DNA of 64,000 nucleotides from Natronoarchaeum rubrum. Its GTDB lineage: Archaea; Halobacteriota; Halobacteria; Halobacteriales; Natronoarchaeaceae. This document shows, piece by piece, positions 25,070 through 34,317 of the stretch (position 1 is the stretch's first letter; every line of letters begins with the position of its first letter). The notes under the pieces were generated by a model. The model was not told the origin of the DNA. It saw nothing but the letters and a program-made list of their open reading frames with translations, and did no database searches. The stretch covers positions 124,001 to 188,000 of the forward strand of contig NZ_JANHDP010000003.1 of assembly GCF_024494695.1 (NCBI RefSeq), given 5' to 3'. Position numbers and translations under genes: made by a program.

Positions 25070-27205
25070 ATGAGCGACGCCCCCACCGATCGCAATCGGC
25101 TCGACGAGGAGGAGAGCCCGTACCTCCGGCAGCACGCCGACAACCCGGTCAACTGGCAGCCCTGGGACGAGCAGGCGCTCGAAGCCGCCCGCGAGCGCGA
25201 CGTCCCGATCTTCCTGTCGGTCGGCTACTCGGCGTGTCACTGGTGTCACGTCATGGAGGAGGAGAGCTTCGAGGACGAAGCCGTCGCCGAGCAGCTCAAC
25301 GAGAACTTCGTCCCGATCAAGGTCGACCGCGAGGAGCGCCCCGATCTGGACTCGGTGTACCAGACGGTTTGCCAGCTGGTCAGCGGCCGCGGCGGCTGGC
25401 CGCTCTCGGCGTGGCTGACGCCCGAGGGGAAGCCGTTCTACGTCGGGACCTACTTCCCCAAGGAGCCCAAGCGCGGCGCGCCCGGCTTCACCAACCTGCT
25501 CGACAACATCGCGAACTCCTGGGGCGAGGACCGCGAGGAGATGGAGAACCGCGCCGAGCAGTGGACCCAGGCCGCGAAGGGCCAACTCGAGGAGACGCCA
25601 GACCAGCCCGGCGAACGCCCCGACGAGAGCGCCCTGACCGACGCGGCCAGCACCGCGGTCAGGGCGGCCGACCGCGACCACGGCGGGTTCGGCTCGGACG
25701 GCCCGAAGTTCCCCCATCCCTCGCGAATCCACCTTCTCCTGCGAGCGTACGACCGGACCGGCGAGGACGCGTACCGCGAGGTCGCCCGCGAGACGCTCGA
25801 CGCGATGGCCGATCGGGGGATGTACGACCACGTCGGCGGCGGCTTCCACCGGTACGCGACCGACCGCGAGTGGATCGTGCCGCACTTCGAGAAGATGCTG
25901 TACGACAACGCCGAACTCCCGCGAGCGTACCTCGCGGGGTATCAGGCCACGGGCGAGGAGCGCTACGCCCGCGTCGCCGAGGACACGTTCGAGTTCGTCG
26001 AGCGCGAACTGACCCACCCCGACGGCGTCGGCGGGCGTGATCGGGGCGGGTTCTACAGCACGCTCGACGCCCAGAGCGAGGGCGAGGAAGGGAAGTTCTA
26101 CGTCTGGACGCCCGCAGAGGTGCGCGACGCCGTCGACGACGAACTCGCCGACCTCGCGATCGATCGCTTCGGCGTCACCGACTCGGGCAACTTCGAGGGC
26201 GGCCGGACGGTGCTGACTCTCTCGGAGAGCGTCGAGACGCTGGCCGACGAGCACGACCTCGACGAGGGCGAGGTCCGCGACCGGCTGGAACGCGCCCGCG
26301 AACAGCTCTACGACGCCCGGGAAGAGCGCGTCCGGCCGCGCCGCGACGAGAAGGTGCTCGCCGGCTGGAACGGTCTTCTCATTTCGGCGCTCGCGGAGGG
26401 CGGGTTCGTGCTCGACGATCGCTGGTCGTCGCTGGCCGACGACGCGCTGGCGTTCGTCCGCGGAAAACTGTGGGACGCCGAATCCCAGCGGCTATCGCGC
26501 CGGTTCAAGGACGGCGACGTCAAGATCGACGGCTACCTGGAGGACTACGCCTTCCTCGCACGGGGCGCGTTCGACCTGTTCCAGACCTCCGGCGACGTCG
26601 ATCACCTCGCGTTCGCCCTGAAGCTTGCGCGCGCGATCGAGCGGGAGTTCTGGGACGCCGACGAGGGGACGATCTACTACACGCCCGCGAGCGGCGAGTC
26701 GCTCGTGACCCGCCCGCAGGAGCTGCGCGACCAGTCGACGCCGTCGAGTCTCGGCGTCGCCGTCGACGTGTTGCTCTCGCTCGATCAGTTCGTCGGCCAC
26801 GACCGGTTCGGCGAGATCGCCGAGACGGTCGTCGAAACCCACGGCCAGCGCGCGACCTCCAGTCCGATGGAGTACACGTCGCTCCTGCTCTGTGCCGACC
26901 GGCTCGACACTGGTTCGCTCGAACTGACCGCCGCCGGCGAACGATTCCCCGAAGAGTGGCGCGAGCGACTCGCCGAGACGTACCTCCCCGATCGACTGAT
27001 TGCGCCCCGGCCCGCGACAGACGACGAACTGGAGGAGTGGCTCGAACGGCTCGATCTCGACGAAGCGCCGCCGATCTGGGCCGAGCGCGAGCACGTCGAC
27101 GACCGGCCGACGCTGTACGCCTGTCGCTCCTTTACCTGCTCGCCGCCGGTCCACGACATCGCGGACGCGCTGGAGTGGGCCGAGGATCTCGCACCGGACG
27201 CCTGA
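25070..27205 (+). CDS. DUF255/YyaL-type thioredoxin-domain protein
   Basis: 711 residues. N-terminal thioredoxin-like domain opening NRLDEEESPYLRQHADNPVN and carrying the CxxC pair in SACHWCHVMEEESF, followed by VDREERPDLDSVYQ and GRGGWPLSAWLTPEGKPFY. The rest is an (alpha/alpha)6 barrel-like domain (GGGFHRYATDREWIVPHFEK; RDEKVLAGWNGLLISAL), the arrangement of the SPATA20/YyaL family. Its biochemical role is unsettled; disulfide or redox function is inferred from CxxC. Length and order match full-size members. A TTTTACC element 25041-25047 lies about 26 nt before the ATG. Confidence 0.9.
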   Translation: MSDAPTDRNRLDEEESPYLRQHADNPVNWQPWDEQALEAARERDVPIFLSVGYSACHWCHVMEEESFEDEAVAEQLNENFVPIKVDREERPDLDSVYQTVCQLVSGRGGWPLSAWLTPEGKPFYVGTYFPKEPKRGAPGFTNLLDNIANSWGEDREEMENRAEQWTQAAKGQLEETPDQPGERPDESALTDAASTAVRAADRDHGGFGSDGPKFPHPSRIHLLLRAYDRTGEDAYREVARETLDAMADRGMYDHVGGGFHRYATDREWIVPHFEKMLYDNAELPRAYLAGYQATGEERYARVAEDTFEFVERELTHPDGVGGRDRGGFYSTLDAQSEGEEGKFYVWTPAEVRDAVDDELADLAIDRFGVTDSGNFEGGRTVLTLSESVETLADEHDLDEGEVRDRLERAREQLYDAREERVRPRRDEKVLAGWNGLLISALAEGGFVLDDRWSSLADDALAFVRGKLWDAESQRLSRRFKDGDVKIDGYLEDYAFLARGAFDLFQTSGDVDHLAFALKLARAIEREFWDADEGTIYYTPASGESLVTRPQELRDQSTPSSLGVAVDVLLSLDQFVGHDRFGEIAETVVETHGQRATSSPMEYTSLLLCADRLDTGSLELTAAGERFPEEWRERLAETYLPDRLIAPRPATDDELEEWLERLDLDEAPPIWAEREHVDDRPTLYACRSFTCSPPVHDIADALEWAEDLAPDA

Positions 27206-27237
27206 GCGCCGGGAGTCCGGTCAGCGGCGACGGCCCA

Positions 27238-28371
27238 TCACTCGACGGAGTCGACGCCGTCGGTTAGTCCGTCCGTCTCCGGCATCCCGCCGGTTCCGTC
27301 CGTGCTCTCGCTCGACCGGGGGGCGGCGTCCGGCGACACCGACTCGTCGTCCGCGGCGTCGTCGTCCGGAACTGGCTCGATCACTTTCTCGTACCCTTCG
27401 ACGTACGTCTTGACGGTGGCGGTGAGGACGCCCAGTACGACCGGGCCGACGAACAGCCCGACGAACCCGAGCACGTAGACGCCGCCGAACACGCCCAGCA
27501 GGATCAGCCCGGGATTGAGATTCGCGCGGCGATCGATCACGATCGGCCGGACGAAGTTGTCGACCGAGCTGACCACCAGCAGGCCGTAGGCCGCCAGCAG
27601 CAGGCCGTTCGCGGTGTCGCCGATCGCGACGAGATAGGCGGACGCCGCGCCCCAGACGGCGAAGGCGCCGATCAGCGGCAGGAGGCCGAGGATGATCATC
27701 ACGAACGTCCAGAAGACCACTTTCGGGATGCCCGCCAGCCACAGCCCGAGACCGCCGATGAGCCCCTGAATCACCGCGACGACGAGGTGCCCGATCACGA
27801 CGCCCCAGGTCGTCTGCTCGATCTGCCCGTACAGCTCGTCGGAGATTTCCCGCGAGAGCGGCGAGTGTTCCTTGGTCCACTCGACGAGCGCGGGACCGTC
27901 GCGGAGCGTGTAGTAGACGAGGAAAAAGAGCAGTCCGAAGCCCATCCCGGTGTGCATCGCGGTGGCGAACACGTCTCCCACGCTTCCGCTCAGCAGGTCA
28001 AGCGCATCCTGCCCCGCCGTCTGGAGCAGCGGTTCGACCTTCACCTCGATGCCGAACTCCTCCGCGAGCGTGGCCTCGACGGCGGCGATCTGGAGATCGA
28101 TGTTGCCCCTCGCCAGCGCCCGCATGTCGCGGTACAGCCGCAGCGCGACGAACAGCAGCGGGACGACCACGGCGACGACCGACGACAGGATCAACAGCAC
28201 CGCTGAGAGCCGGCCGCCGACGCGGTCCGACAGCCGCCCGTGCAGCGGCATCAACAGATACGCGAGCACGACCGCACCGAGCACGTACTCGATAAAGGGG
28301 AGGACGACCGCCAGCGAGACGACCGCCGCCACCGCGATACAGCCGAGCAGGAACGCCTGCTGACGTTTCAT
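27238..28371 (-). CDS. AI-2E family transporter (PerM-like permease)
   Basis: 377 residues, about seven to eight membrane helices. Family features: an N-terminal pair of helices (AFLLGCIAVAAVVSLAVVLP), the periplasmic-like soluble loop in the first half (AAVEATLAEEFGIEVKVEPL), and the C-terminal GLLPLIGAFAVWGAASAYLV - DNFVRPIVIDRRANLNPGLI signature. Archaeal members have unknown substrates; quorum-signal export should not be assumed. The acidic C-terminal tail (about 45 residues) is a haloarchaeal extra. A TTTATG element near 28396-28402 supports ATG 28371. Confidence 0.88.
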   Translation of the reverse strand: MKRQQAFLLGCIAVAAVVSLAVVLPFIEYVLGAVVLAYLLMPLHGRLSDRVGGRLSAVLLILSSVVAVVVPLLFVALRLYRDMRALARGNIDLQIAAVEATLAEEFGIEVKVEPLLQTAGQDALDLLSGSVGDVFATAMHTGMGFGLLFFLVYYTLRDGPALVEWTKEHSPLSREISDELYGQIEQTTWGVVIGHLVVAVIQGLIGGLGLWLAGIPKVVFWTFVMIILGLLPLIGAFAVWGAASAYLVAIGDTANGLLLAAYGLLVVSSVDNFVRPIVIDRRANLNPGLILLGVFGGVYVLGFVGLFVGPVVLGVLTATVKTYVEGYEKVIEPVPDDDAADDESVSPDAAPRSSESTDGTGGMPETDGLTDGVDSVE

Positions 28372-28450
28372 GGCGCCCGCTTGTCCCGGCGGTAGCATAA
28401 AGGCCCGCCTCGCGCGGGCGCGACCCGCCGACCGCCCAACTACACCAAAG

Positions 28451-28462
28451 TTTAATATTTAT
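28451..28462 (+). promoter_or_regulatory. TATA box of the MTH865 family gene
   Basis: TTTAATATTTAT, centred about 27 nt before the ATG at 28483; an unusually AT-rich and thus probably strong archaeal promoter. Confidence 0.6.
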
Positions 28463-28482
28463 CGCGGTACGACTGTTTTCAC

Positions 28483-28734
28483 ATGGCAGACAAAGCCGAA
28501 CTCCGAGAGCAGATGATCGACGCCTTCGAGGGCGCTGACTACCCGATCTCCAGTCCGATGGACCTGGTCCCCGCGCTGCCGAACGGTCCGGGCACCAAGT
28601 TCGAGTCGGGCGACTTCTCGATGACCGCCATGGAGCTGAACACCAAGCTCTCCGGCGGGGACTTCCCCTACGACTCGGCCGACGGGTTCGTCGACGACGT
28701 CCTCGAAGAACTCGAGGAGAACGGTCACATCTGA
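28483..28734 (+). CDS. MTH865 family protein
   Basis: 83 residues, matching the MTH865-like family in full: LREQMIDAFEGADYPISSPM, DLVPALPNGPGTKFESGDFS, AMELNTKLSGGDFPYDSADG and FVDDVLEELEENGHI. The family is a small all-helical fold with an EF-hand-like arrangement, found mostly in archaea; function unknown. Preceded by a strong TATA element. Confidence 0.88.
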   Translation: MADKAELREQMIDAFEGADYPISSPMDLVPALPNGPGTKFESGDFSMTAMELNTKLSGGDFPYDSADGFVDDVLEELEENGHI

Positions 28735-28831
28735 TCCGAACGGGCCGTTCGTCCCACGAGTAACGCGCCGCGGTCGCAGAACCGTCGAACTCCCGCTAGA
28801 TTATTTATAGGTCCGATCCGGAGAGACGTGC

Positions 28832-29479
28832 ATGCCGGAGATAGAAATCACGGACGACCAACGCGAGTATCTCGAGGATCTGCGCGGGGAGCTAGAGGAA
28901 GACGTCGTCTACGGACACGTGCGCCTAACAGACGCGCTCCAGTTCCTGATCGACAGCAGAGAGGGAGCGGCGGCCGATCTCGACGCCGCCGATTCGGGCG
29001 CACCGGCTACCCAAGAAATCGGTGACAGCGTCGACGAGGGCTCGGCCGACGACGGATCTGCGGACGATCCCGGGGACGCAACCGAGGGCACCGACACCGC
29101 CGACGAATCGGACGAAGAGAACGCGGAGGACGCCGACCCCGAAACCGGTGACGAAGCCGGCGCGCCAGTCGACGAGGAGTCCGATGCAGAATCCGACGCC
29201 GAAGACACCGACGAGGACGCCGAAGACGCCGAGGATGCCGAAGACGAGGATGCGGACGCCGACGATACCGAAGACGAAGACGCCGAACCGGCCGCGGCGC
29301 CGACGCCGGGCGGCGGCGGCGATCGCCTGAACACGATGATGCAACTGCTCGACACCCACGAGGAGAAGTGGCGCGAGGGGTCGGGCGACGCGCGCTACGA
29401 GGTCGATCTCCCGGACGGCTCGACCGAGACGGCCAACACGAAAGACGACGTGCGCGCGCTGCTGTTCAAGAACTACTGA
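28832..29479 (+). CDS. Haloarchaeal protein with long acidic linker
   Basis: 215 residues. A conserved N-terminal helical motif (ITDDQREYLEDLRGELEEDV, VRLTDALQFLIDSREGA) and a conserved C-terminal module (DRLNTMMQLLDTHEEKWREG, YEVDLPDGSTETANTKDD, RALLFKNY) are joined by about 105 residues made almost wholly of Asp, Glu, Ala, Ser and Thr, encoded by GAC/GAG/GCC runs. The N-terminal part looks like a ribbon-helix-helix or small helical binding module. No function known. TATTTATAG at 28802-28809 lies about 25 nt before ATG 28832. Confidence 0.7.
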   Translation: MPEIEITDDQREYLEDLRGELEEDVVYGHVRLTDALQFLIDSREGAAADLDAADSGAPATQEIGDSVDEGSADDGSADDPGDATEGTDTADESDEENAEDADPETGDEAGAPVDEESDAESDAEDTDEDAEDAEDAEDEDADADDTEDEDAEPAAAPTPGGGGDRLNTMMQLLDTHEEKWREGSGDARYEVDLPDGSTETANTKDDVRALLFKNY

Positions 29480-29520
29480 GCCGTCAGTCGAAAAAACGGC
29501 AGGACGCCGCCGCGTCTCTT

Positions 29521-30162
29521 TTACACCGGCAGCCAGCCGAGTCGCGTGAACGCTAAGTACGCCGCGACGGCGGACACGCCGAACACCGCAACAAAGACCA
29601 GCTTGCTCCACGCGATCACCGTTTTCCCGTCGAGCGGGCCGAACGGGATCATGTTGAACGCGGCGAGAAAGACGTTGATGAACACGCCGAACGCGCCGAC
29701 GCTCGCGAGGAACTCGATCGGCGCGAACGCGAGAGGAAGGAAGATCGCCGCCAGTAGCAGGTTCGTCACCGGCCCGGCGACGGCGATCAGCCCGTTCTCG
29801 CGGGGCGTGATCCGGCCGCGGTGGTAGACGGCGCCCGGCGCGGCGAAGATGAACCCGATGAACGCGCCCATCAGCGCCAGGAATAGCATGCTGTAGTCGG
29901 CCCGGAACTCGGCGAGCTGGCCGAACCGGACCGCGACGACCTTGTGGGCGAGCTCGTGGAGCATGAAGCCGACGCCGACCGTCACGATACAGAGGACGAC
30001 AACGTCGACGAACCCGGCGGCGCCGATCGCCGACGGCCCGGTCAGGAAGACGGCGAACGCGGCCGAGAGCACGGTCCACGCGACTGCGAGATCCCGCAGT
30101 TCGCGGTTGCTAAAGGACAGCGACTGGCCGCCGCGTCGTCCGGATCTGCGTGCGCCCGCCAT
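29521..30162 (-). CDS. Site-2 protease family (M50) zinc metalloprotease
   Basis: 213 residues, about five to six membrane helices. The zinc-binding HELAH motif (GVGFMLHELAHKVVAVRFGQ) and the third-ligand motif NMIPFGPLDGKTV are intact, with GPVTNLLLAAIFLPLAF between them. Such proteases cut transmembrane substrates within the bilayer, often in envelope signalling. It lies 1 bp after the TraB-family gene on the same strand, so the two are probably cotranscribed. Confidence 0.9.
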   Translation of the reverse strand: MAGARRSGRRGGQSLSFSNRELRDLAVAWTVLSAAFAVFLTGPSAIGAAGFVDVVVLCIVTVGVGFMLHELAHKVVAVRFGQLAEFRADYSMLFLALMGAFIGFIFAAPGAVYHRGRITPRENGLIAVAGPVTNLLLAAIFLPLAFAPIEFLASVGAFGVFINVFLAAFNMIPFGPLDGKTVIAWSKLVFVAVFGVSAVAAYLAFTRLGWLPV

Positions 30163-30163
30163 C

Positions 30164-31936
30164 TCAGGTCACCAGCTCCGCGATCAGTTCGGCGCTGTTG
30201 CGCGCGCCTGCGACCAGTTCGGACATGACGCCGCTGACGCCGCCGATCTCCGGCGCCATCGCCGGGATGACGACGGTCAGGAACAGGAAGCTGGCGACGA
30301 TGCTGCCGATGTTCGTCATCGCGACGATCATGATCAGCCGGAACAGCGGCACGTCGAACATTCGCCCGATCAGGTCGGGGATCGGACTCTCGGTGTCGTC
30401 GAGGATCTGATTGAGCTGCTGGATGTCGCCGACGTTCACGGGGCGATGTCGCAGTTCGACGTAGCCCGCGAACCAGCCCGGCGCGAGCAGCGGGTTGATG
30501 CTGGTGAGCCAGGCGACCGCGCCGCCGACGCCCGCGCTCGACCAGCGCGCGCCGGCGAGCCGGGCCATCCCGAACGCGAAGACGCCGTTGATCAGGAACC
30601 ACGCGCCGAACAGCTTCAGCAGGAACGTGTCCTGAACGCCGGCCATCAACAGGAGGACGAAAAAGGCCGCGAAGCCCAGCGTGAACAGGTAGCCGACGAT
30701 CTTGCCGATCGAGAAGCGGCGTCCGGACGCCGTTTCCGATATCGACTCGATTTCGGGCAGCTCCTCGGGATGGTCGAGGTAGCGCTCGATGCCGGCGCGG
30801 TGGCCGGCGCCGACGACCGCGACGACGGTGTGACCCTGCTCCCGTAGCGCGTGGAGCTTGTGGGCGATGAATGCGTCGCGCTCGTCGATCAGCGCCTCGG
30901 CGCCCCGCGGGCTGAAGCGACGGAACTCCTCCATCATCGCGGTGACGACGTCGCCGTCGGTCAGATCCTCGATGTCGAAGTCGTCGTCGAGATCCATATC
31001 GTCGGCGTCCTCGACGCCGGTCGAAAGTACGAAGCCGGCGACGGCGCCGACCGCGAGCCCGACGAGGCCGCCCAGCGCTGCGCCCGAAAGCAGCCGAATC
31101 ACCGTCTCGCCGACGGTCAGGAACGTTCCCGACCCGAGGATGCCCGCGGGAAGCGGGTCCGCAACCGCGAGTGCGAGCCCCGCGACGGCGCCGCCGACGG
31201 CGCCGACGAGCAGGCGAAAGGTGAACGCGTCGAACGTGTCCGCGAGCGACCCCGGCGGGCGGATCGAGGGCAACGCGAACAGGCCGACGCCGAGGCCGAC
31301 CGCCGCGCCGCCGACGAGGCCACCGAGGATCTGGAGGGCCGCGGCGCTCGTCACGCCGAGCGCGAACAGGCCGCCCAGCCCCAGCGCCGGCGCGAGGAAC
31401 TGACCGAACACGGCGCCCAGTATCATCCCGATGCCGGCACCGCCGACGATCCCGAGCGTCAGCGGGTCGGTGATGCCGACAGCGAGCCCGCCGACGAGCT
31501 TGAACTTCTCGCCGAGCGAGAGTCTGGTCCAGAACCGCTGCATCGTCACCTGAATGTCCCGGTCGACCAGCGCGACGCCGAGTCCGAACTCCTCGGCCGT
31601 CTCGATGGCGGCCTTCATGTCGGCGCCGGGTTCGATATCGAAGCGATCGCCCATCTGCGTCTGGACGTAGGAGAGCATCCAGTAGGCGAGAAACTGGAAC
31701 ACGGTGTTGCCGCCCAGCAGGTCCTTGGCCTCGATGTCCTCGGGCGCCTCGCCTTTCATCTGGCGGTAGCGCCCCTCGTCGAGTTCCACGGCGACGACGT
31801 CGGGCCGGCGCTCGCGGATCTCCGATTCGACCCGCTCGGCGCTCTCGGCCGACACGTGGGCGGTGCCGACCACGCTCACGCTGCCGGGCGCGTCGGCGTC
31901 CGGCGACGCGGGATCCGACTCCGCAGGCTCTGTCAT
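30164..31936 (-). CDS. TraB/PrgY family membrane protein
   Basis: 590 residues. N-terminal TraB domain: VSVVGTAHVSAESAERVESE, VAVELDEGRYRQMKG, and DERDAFIAHKLHALREQGHT - VVAVVGAGHRAGIERYL, then a C-terminal membrane part of about five helices ending LITNIGSIVASF-like sequence. The GTxHVS and ERD/GxGH motifs are the TraB catalytic-like residues. Between the two halves of the TraB domain (about residues 150-310) is a large Gly/Ala-rich hydrophobic insertion with GLxVG and GGAVAG repeats. Bacterial PrgY/TraB limits pheromone activity; archaeal role unknown. Confidence 0.85.
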   Translation of the reverse strand: MTEPAESDPASPDADAPGSVSVVGTAHVSAESAERVESEIRERRPDVVAVELDEGRYRQMKGEAPEDIEAKDLLGGNTVFQFLAYWMLSYVQTQMGDRFDIEPGADMKAAIETAEEFGLGVALVDRDIQVTMQRFWTRLSLGEKFKLVGGLAVGITDPLTLGIVGGAGIGMILGAVFGQFLAPALGLGGLFALGVTSAAALQILGGLVGGAAVGLGVGLFALPSIRPPGSLADTFDAFTFRLLVGAVGGAVAGLALAVADPLPAGILGSGTFLTVGETVIRLLSGAALGGLVGLAVGAVAGFVLSTGVEDADDMDLDDDFDIEDLTDGDVVTAMMEEFRRFSPRGAEALIDERDAFIAHKLHALREQGHTVVAVVGAGHRAGIERYLDHPEELPEIESISETASGRRFSIGKIVGYLFTLGFAAFFVLLLMAGVQDTFLLKLFGAWFLINGVFAFGMARLAGARWSSAGVGGAVAWLTSINPLLAPGWFAGYVELRHRPVNVGDIQQLNQILDDTESPIPDLIGRMFDVPLFRLIMIVAMTNIGSIVASFLFLTVVIPAMAPEIGGVSGVMSELVAGARNSAELIAELVT

Positions 31937-31998
31937 CTACTGCGTCGTACACTCGGCGGGGTTTTACGCTTGTCGAACGCCGAAACGCCAACTCGCCT

Positions 31999-32034
31999 GC
32001 GGCGTCGTGTGACGAGCCTCGACCCCGACGCCGC
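31999..32034. repeat. Inverted repeat in the TraB-thioesterase gap
   Basis: GCGGCGTCG (31999-32007) and CGACGCCGC (32026-32034), 9-bp perfect arms around 18 bases, in the 189-bp gap between divergent genes. Otherwise the gap shows nothing recognisable. Confidence 0.35.
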
Positions 32035-32125
32035 TGCAGTGTTTCGGCACCGTCGCCGTCCCTAATCCGGCGCGTCGTCGCCCCGATCCGGTGCAGTCTT
32101 TCGTGCCCGCAGGGAACGAGCGTAC

Positions 32126-32575
32126 ATGACGACGAGGCTGACGGAGACGTACATCGAGAACCGGTCGATGGTCCAGCCCAACCACGCCAACATGCTCGAT
32201 ACGGCCCACGGCGGGAACGTGATGAAGTGGATGGACGAGGTCGGCGCGATGTCGGCGATGCGCTTCGCGGGCGAGACCTGCGTCACCGCGCGGATGAGTC
32301 AGGTCGACTTCGAGCGCCCGATCCAGGTCGGCGACACCGCACTGATCGAGGCGTACGTCTACGCCGCCGGGACGTCGAGCGTCCGGGTGCGAGTCAAGAC
32401 GTACCGCGAGAACCCGACGACCGGCGAGACGGAGCCGACCGCGGATTCGTACATCGTCTACGTCGCGGTCGACGAGGACCGGAACACCGTCGAGGTTCCG
32501 GACCTGCGCGTCGAAACCGACCGCGCAGAGCGGCTCCGCGAAGAGGCGCTCGCGGGCGAGAACGGCGGCGACTGA
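32126..32575 (+). CDS. Acyl-CoA thioesterase (hotdog fold)
   Basis: 149 residues. MTTRLTETYIENRSMVQPNH - ANMLDTAHGGNVMKWMDEVG is the YciA/BACH-type hotdog start with the catalytic Asp/Glu helix (MDEVGAMSAMRFAGETCVTA), followed by VDFERPIQVGDTALIEAYVY. It cleaves acyl-CoA to free acid and CoA in the cytoplasm. Length matches a single hotdog domain; functional as a hexamer or dimer of dimers in relatives. Confidence 0.9.
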   Translation: MTTRLTETYIENRSMVQPNHANMLDTAHGGNVMKWMDEVGAMSAMRFAGETCVTARMSQVDFERPIQVGDTALIEAYVYAAGTSSVRVRVKTYRENPTTGETEPTADSYIVYVAVDEDRNTVEVPDLRVETDRAERLREEALAGENGGD

Positions 32576-32599
32576 GCGGCGTTGCGGCCGGCGCCGGCG

Positions 32600-32854
32600 T
32601 CAGGGCATCACGGACTCTATCTCCTCCGACGCGCCCGCGCTCTCGGCGGCGCTGCCGCGGCGTCGGTACCACCAGAGAAAGCCCTGCGCGAGGATGCTGG
32701 CCACGGTCGATCGGTACGCGAGCGCTCCGAGCGCGACCAGCAGCGCGCCGGCCTTGCTGTCGCCCCGCCTGAACTCCCGCGCGGCCTGTGCGAGCGCCGA
32801 GATGACGGTGACCGAGCGGCTCGTCTTCGATCCGAAGAGTCGTTTGAGGACCAT
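32600..32854 (-). CDS. Small haloarchaeal protein with one hydrophobic helix
   Basis: 84 residues, MVLKRLFGSKTSRSVTVISA - EFRRGDSKAGALLVALGALA - YRSTVASILAQGFLWWYRRR, ending in an acidic tail. One or two hydrophobic stretches and many basic residues suggest peripheral or single-pass membrane association. No family recognised. ATG 32854 begins the amphipathic N-terminus; it converges with the thioesterase gene (24 bp between stops). Confidence 0.55.
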   Translation of the reverse strand: MVLKRLFGSKTSRSVTVISALAQAAREFRRGDSKAGALLVALGALAYRSTVASILAQGFLWWYRRRGSAAESAGASEEIESVMP

Positions 32855-32915
32855 ACCGGAACTCCCACGCGCCGAGTGAAAAGCGTCGGGCCAAATCGGC
32901 GCCGCCGATCGCTCC

Positions 32916-34172
32916 TCACCTGCTGACGACGACGCCGTCCTCGCCGACCGCGACAGCGCGGCCGCCACGGCTGTCGACGCCCTCGAACGCGTCGTTCTCG
33001 AACGTGCGGCGCTCCCAATCGGCGTCCGGTACCGATCGCTCGAAGACGGCGTCCTCGCCGCAGGTCACGGCGTACTCCCCGTCCCGGGCGATCCCGGTCA
33101 ACTCGTCGTCGAAGAGCCGATCCGGCGTCCACGTGCGGCCGTCGTAGCGGTGGACGACGCCGTCGTCGGCCGCGACCAAGCAGTCGTCTCGCTCGCTCGC
33201 CGCCAGATCCGTCAGCGTCCCGCCCGCGCCGTCCACGCCGACGCGCTCGAACGACCTGCCGGCGTCGGTCGTCTCGAAGACGCCGTCGTTCGTGTCACAG
33301 CAGTAGGCCAGCGCGGCGTCGACCAGTTCGACGCCGCTCAGGCTCGACCCGCTCCCCGGCGTCACCGGCGACGCCCACGACGGGCCGTCGTCACCGAACT
33401 CGCCGCGGAGCACTTCTCCGGAGCCGTTGATCAGTAGGATCGTCTCCTCGCCCGCGGACCCACCGACGGCGACGCCCGACCAGTTGTCCGTGATGCCTGC
33501 GGGGGCCGTGTAGTCGACGTGTTGCCAGCCGTCGGCGACGATCCGCCCGAGCGCGCCGCTGTCCCCCGCGATCCAGACCGCGGCGCCGTCGTCGGTAGCG
33601 GCGGCGCCGACGAGGTCCTCGCCCTGCGCCGCGGGGCCGTCCGCCAGCACGACGGTCCACTCATCCTCCCGCTCGGCGAGGACGACGCCGCCGTCGCCGA
33701 CGGCACAGGCGCCGCCGTCGGTGATCGCGACAGCCTCGAGGTCGGCGTCGGTGGGGCCGTTCGTCCGCGTCCACTGGCGCTGCGGTTCGGCATCGTCGGT
33801 CGTCGGATCGGCGTCCTCACTCGTTTCCCTGGCATCTTCGTCCGCCGGCTCGGCGTCACCTCCGCCCGGTTCGGCCGGCCCTGATTCCGCCCGGTGCCGA
33901 TCGACCCGGTTCGCGGGATCGCTCTCGTCGGCGGTCGAGCCGGCGTCGCGACGGCCTTCGACCACGTCTGCCGCCGCAGCCCCGTGGGCGAGGTACAGCG
34001 CCGCGGGCGGGAGGAGATAGGACGCCAGCGCGAGCGCGACGAACCATCGGTTGACGAACGTCAACAGTCCGAACGCGGTCAACCCCGCGGTCGCGACCGC
34101 GTGGACCCACGTCTGCGTGTAGCTTCTGAAGAACGCGACGAAGCCATCGTCGGACGACCGCTCGGCATCCAT
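32916..34172 (-). CDS. Membrane-anchored beta-propeller-like protein
   Basis: 418 residues. Two N-terminal hydrophobic helices (HAVATAGLTAFGLLTFVNRW; FVALALASYLLPPAALYLAH), an acidic linker of about 75 residues (AGSTADESDPANRV onward), then repeated blades with the pattern AVAITDGGACAVGDGGVVLA, GAAATDDGAAVWIAGDSGAL, DDCLVAADDGVVHRYDGRTW, ARDGEYAVTCGEDAVFERS and GGRAVAVGEDGVVVSR. The blades resemble photosynthesis-system-assembly Ycf48/BNR-type repeats. The propeller probably faces outside or serves as a protein-binding platform. No signal peptide beyond the anchors. Partner unknown. Confidence 0.7.
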   Translation of the reverse strand: MDAERSSDDGFVAFFRSYTQTWVHAVATAGLTAFGLLTFVNRWFVALALASYLLPPAALYLAHGAAAADVVEGRRDAGSTADESDPANRVDRHRAESGPAEPGGGDAEPADEDARETSEDADPTTDDAEPQRQWTRTNGPTDADLEAVAITDGGACAVGDGGVVLAEREDEWTVVLADGPAAQGEDLVGAAATDDGAAVWIAGDSGALGRIVADGWQHVDYTAPAGITDNWSGVAVGGSAGEETILLINGSGEVLRGEFGDDGPSWASPVTPGSGSSLSGVELVDAALAYCCDTNDGVFETTDAGRSFERVGVDGAGGTLTDLAASERDDCLVAADDGVVHRYDGRTWTPDRLFDDELTGIARDGEYAVTCGEDAVFERSVPDADWERRTFENDAFEGVDSRGGRAVAVGEDGVVVSR

Positions 34173-34317
34173 ACTACCGTATCGTGGCGGGACGGTGATA
34201 ATCACTGTCCACAGGGGATGCTGACCGTTGGCGCGCCGGATCGTTACTCGTGCTCGCAAAACACCTCGCCGGTGTTTCTGCCGAGATTCCCCGGAGAACG
34301 ACTTCGGTAGGCTTCAG

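Noticed and set aside
27238..28371. Quorum-sensing autoinducer-2 exporter
   Set aside because: The family name comes from one bacterial member; no LuxS or signal pathway is seen, so no substrate is assigned.
28925..30079. 384-codon minus-strand frame over the M50 protease and the acidic protein
   Set aside because: Out of frame with the HELAH-containing protease gene and antisense to the acidic protein; composition is Arg-rich.
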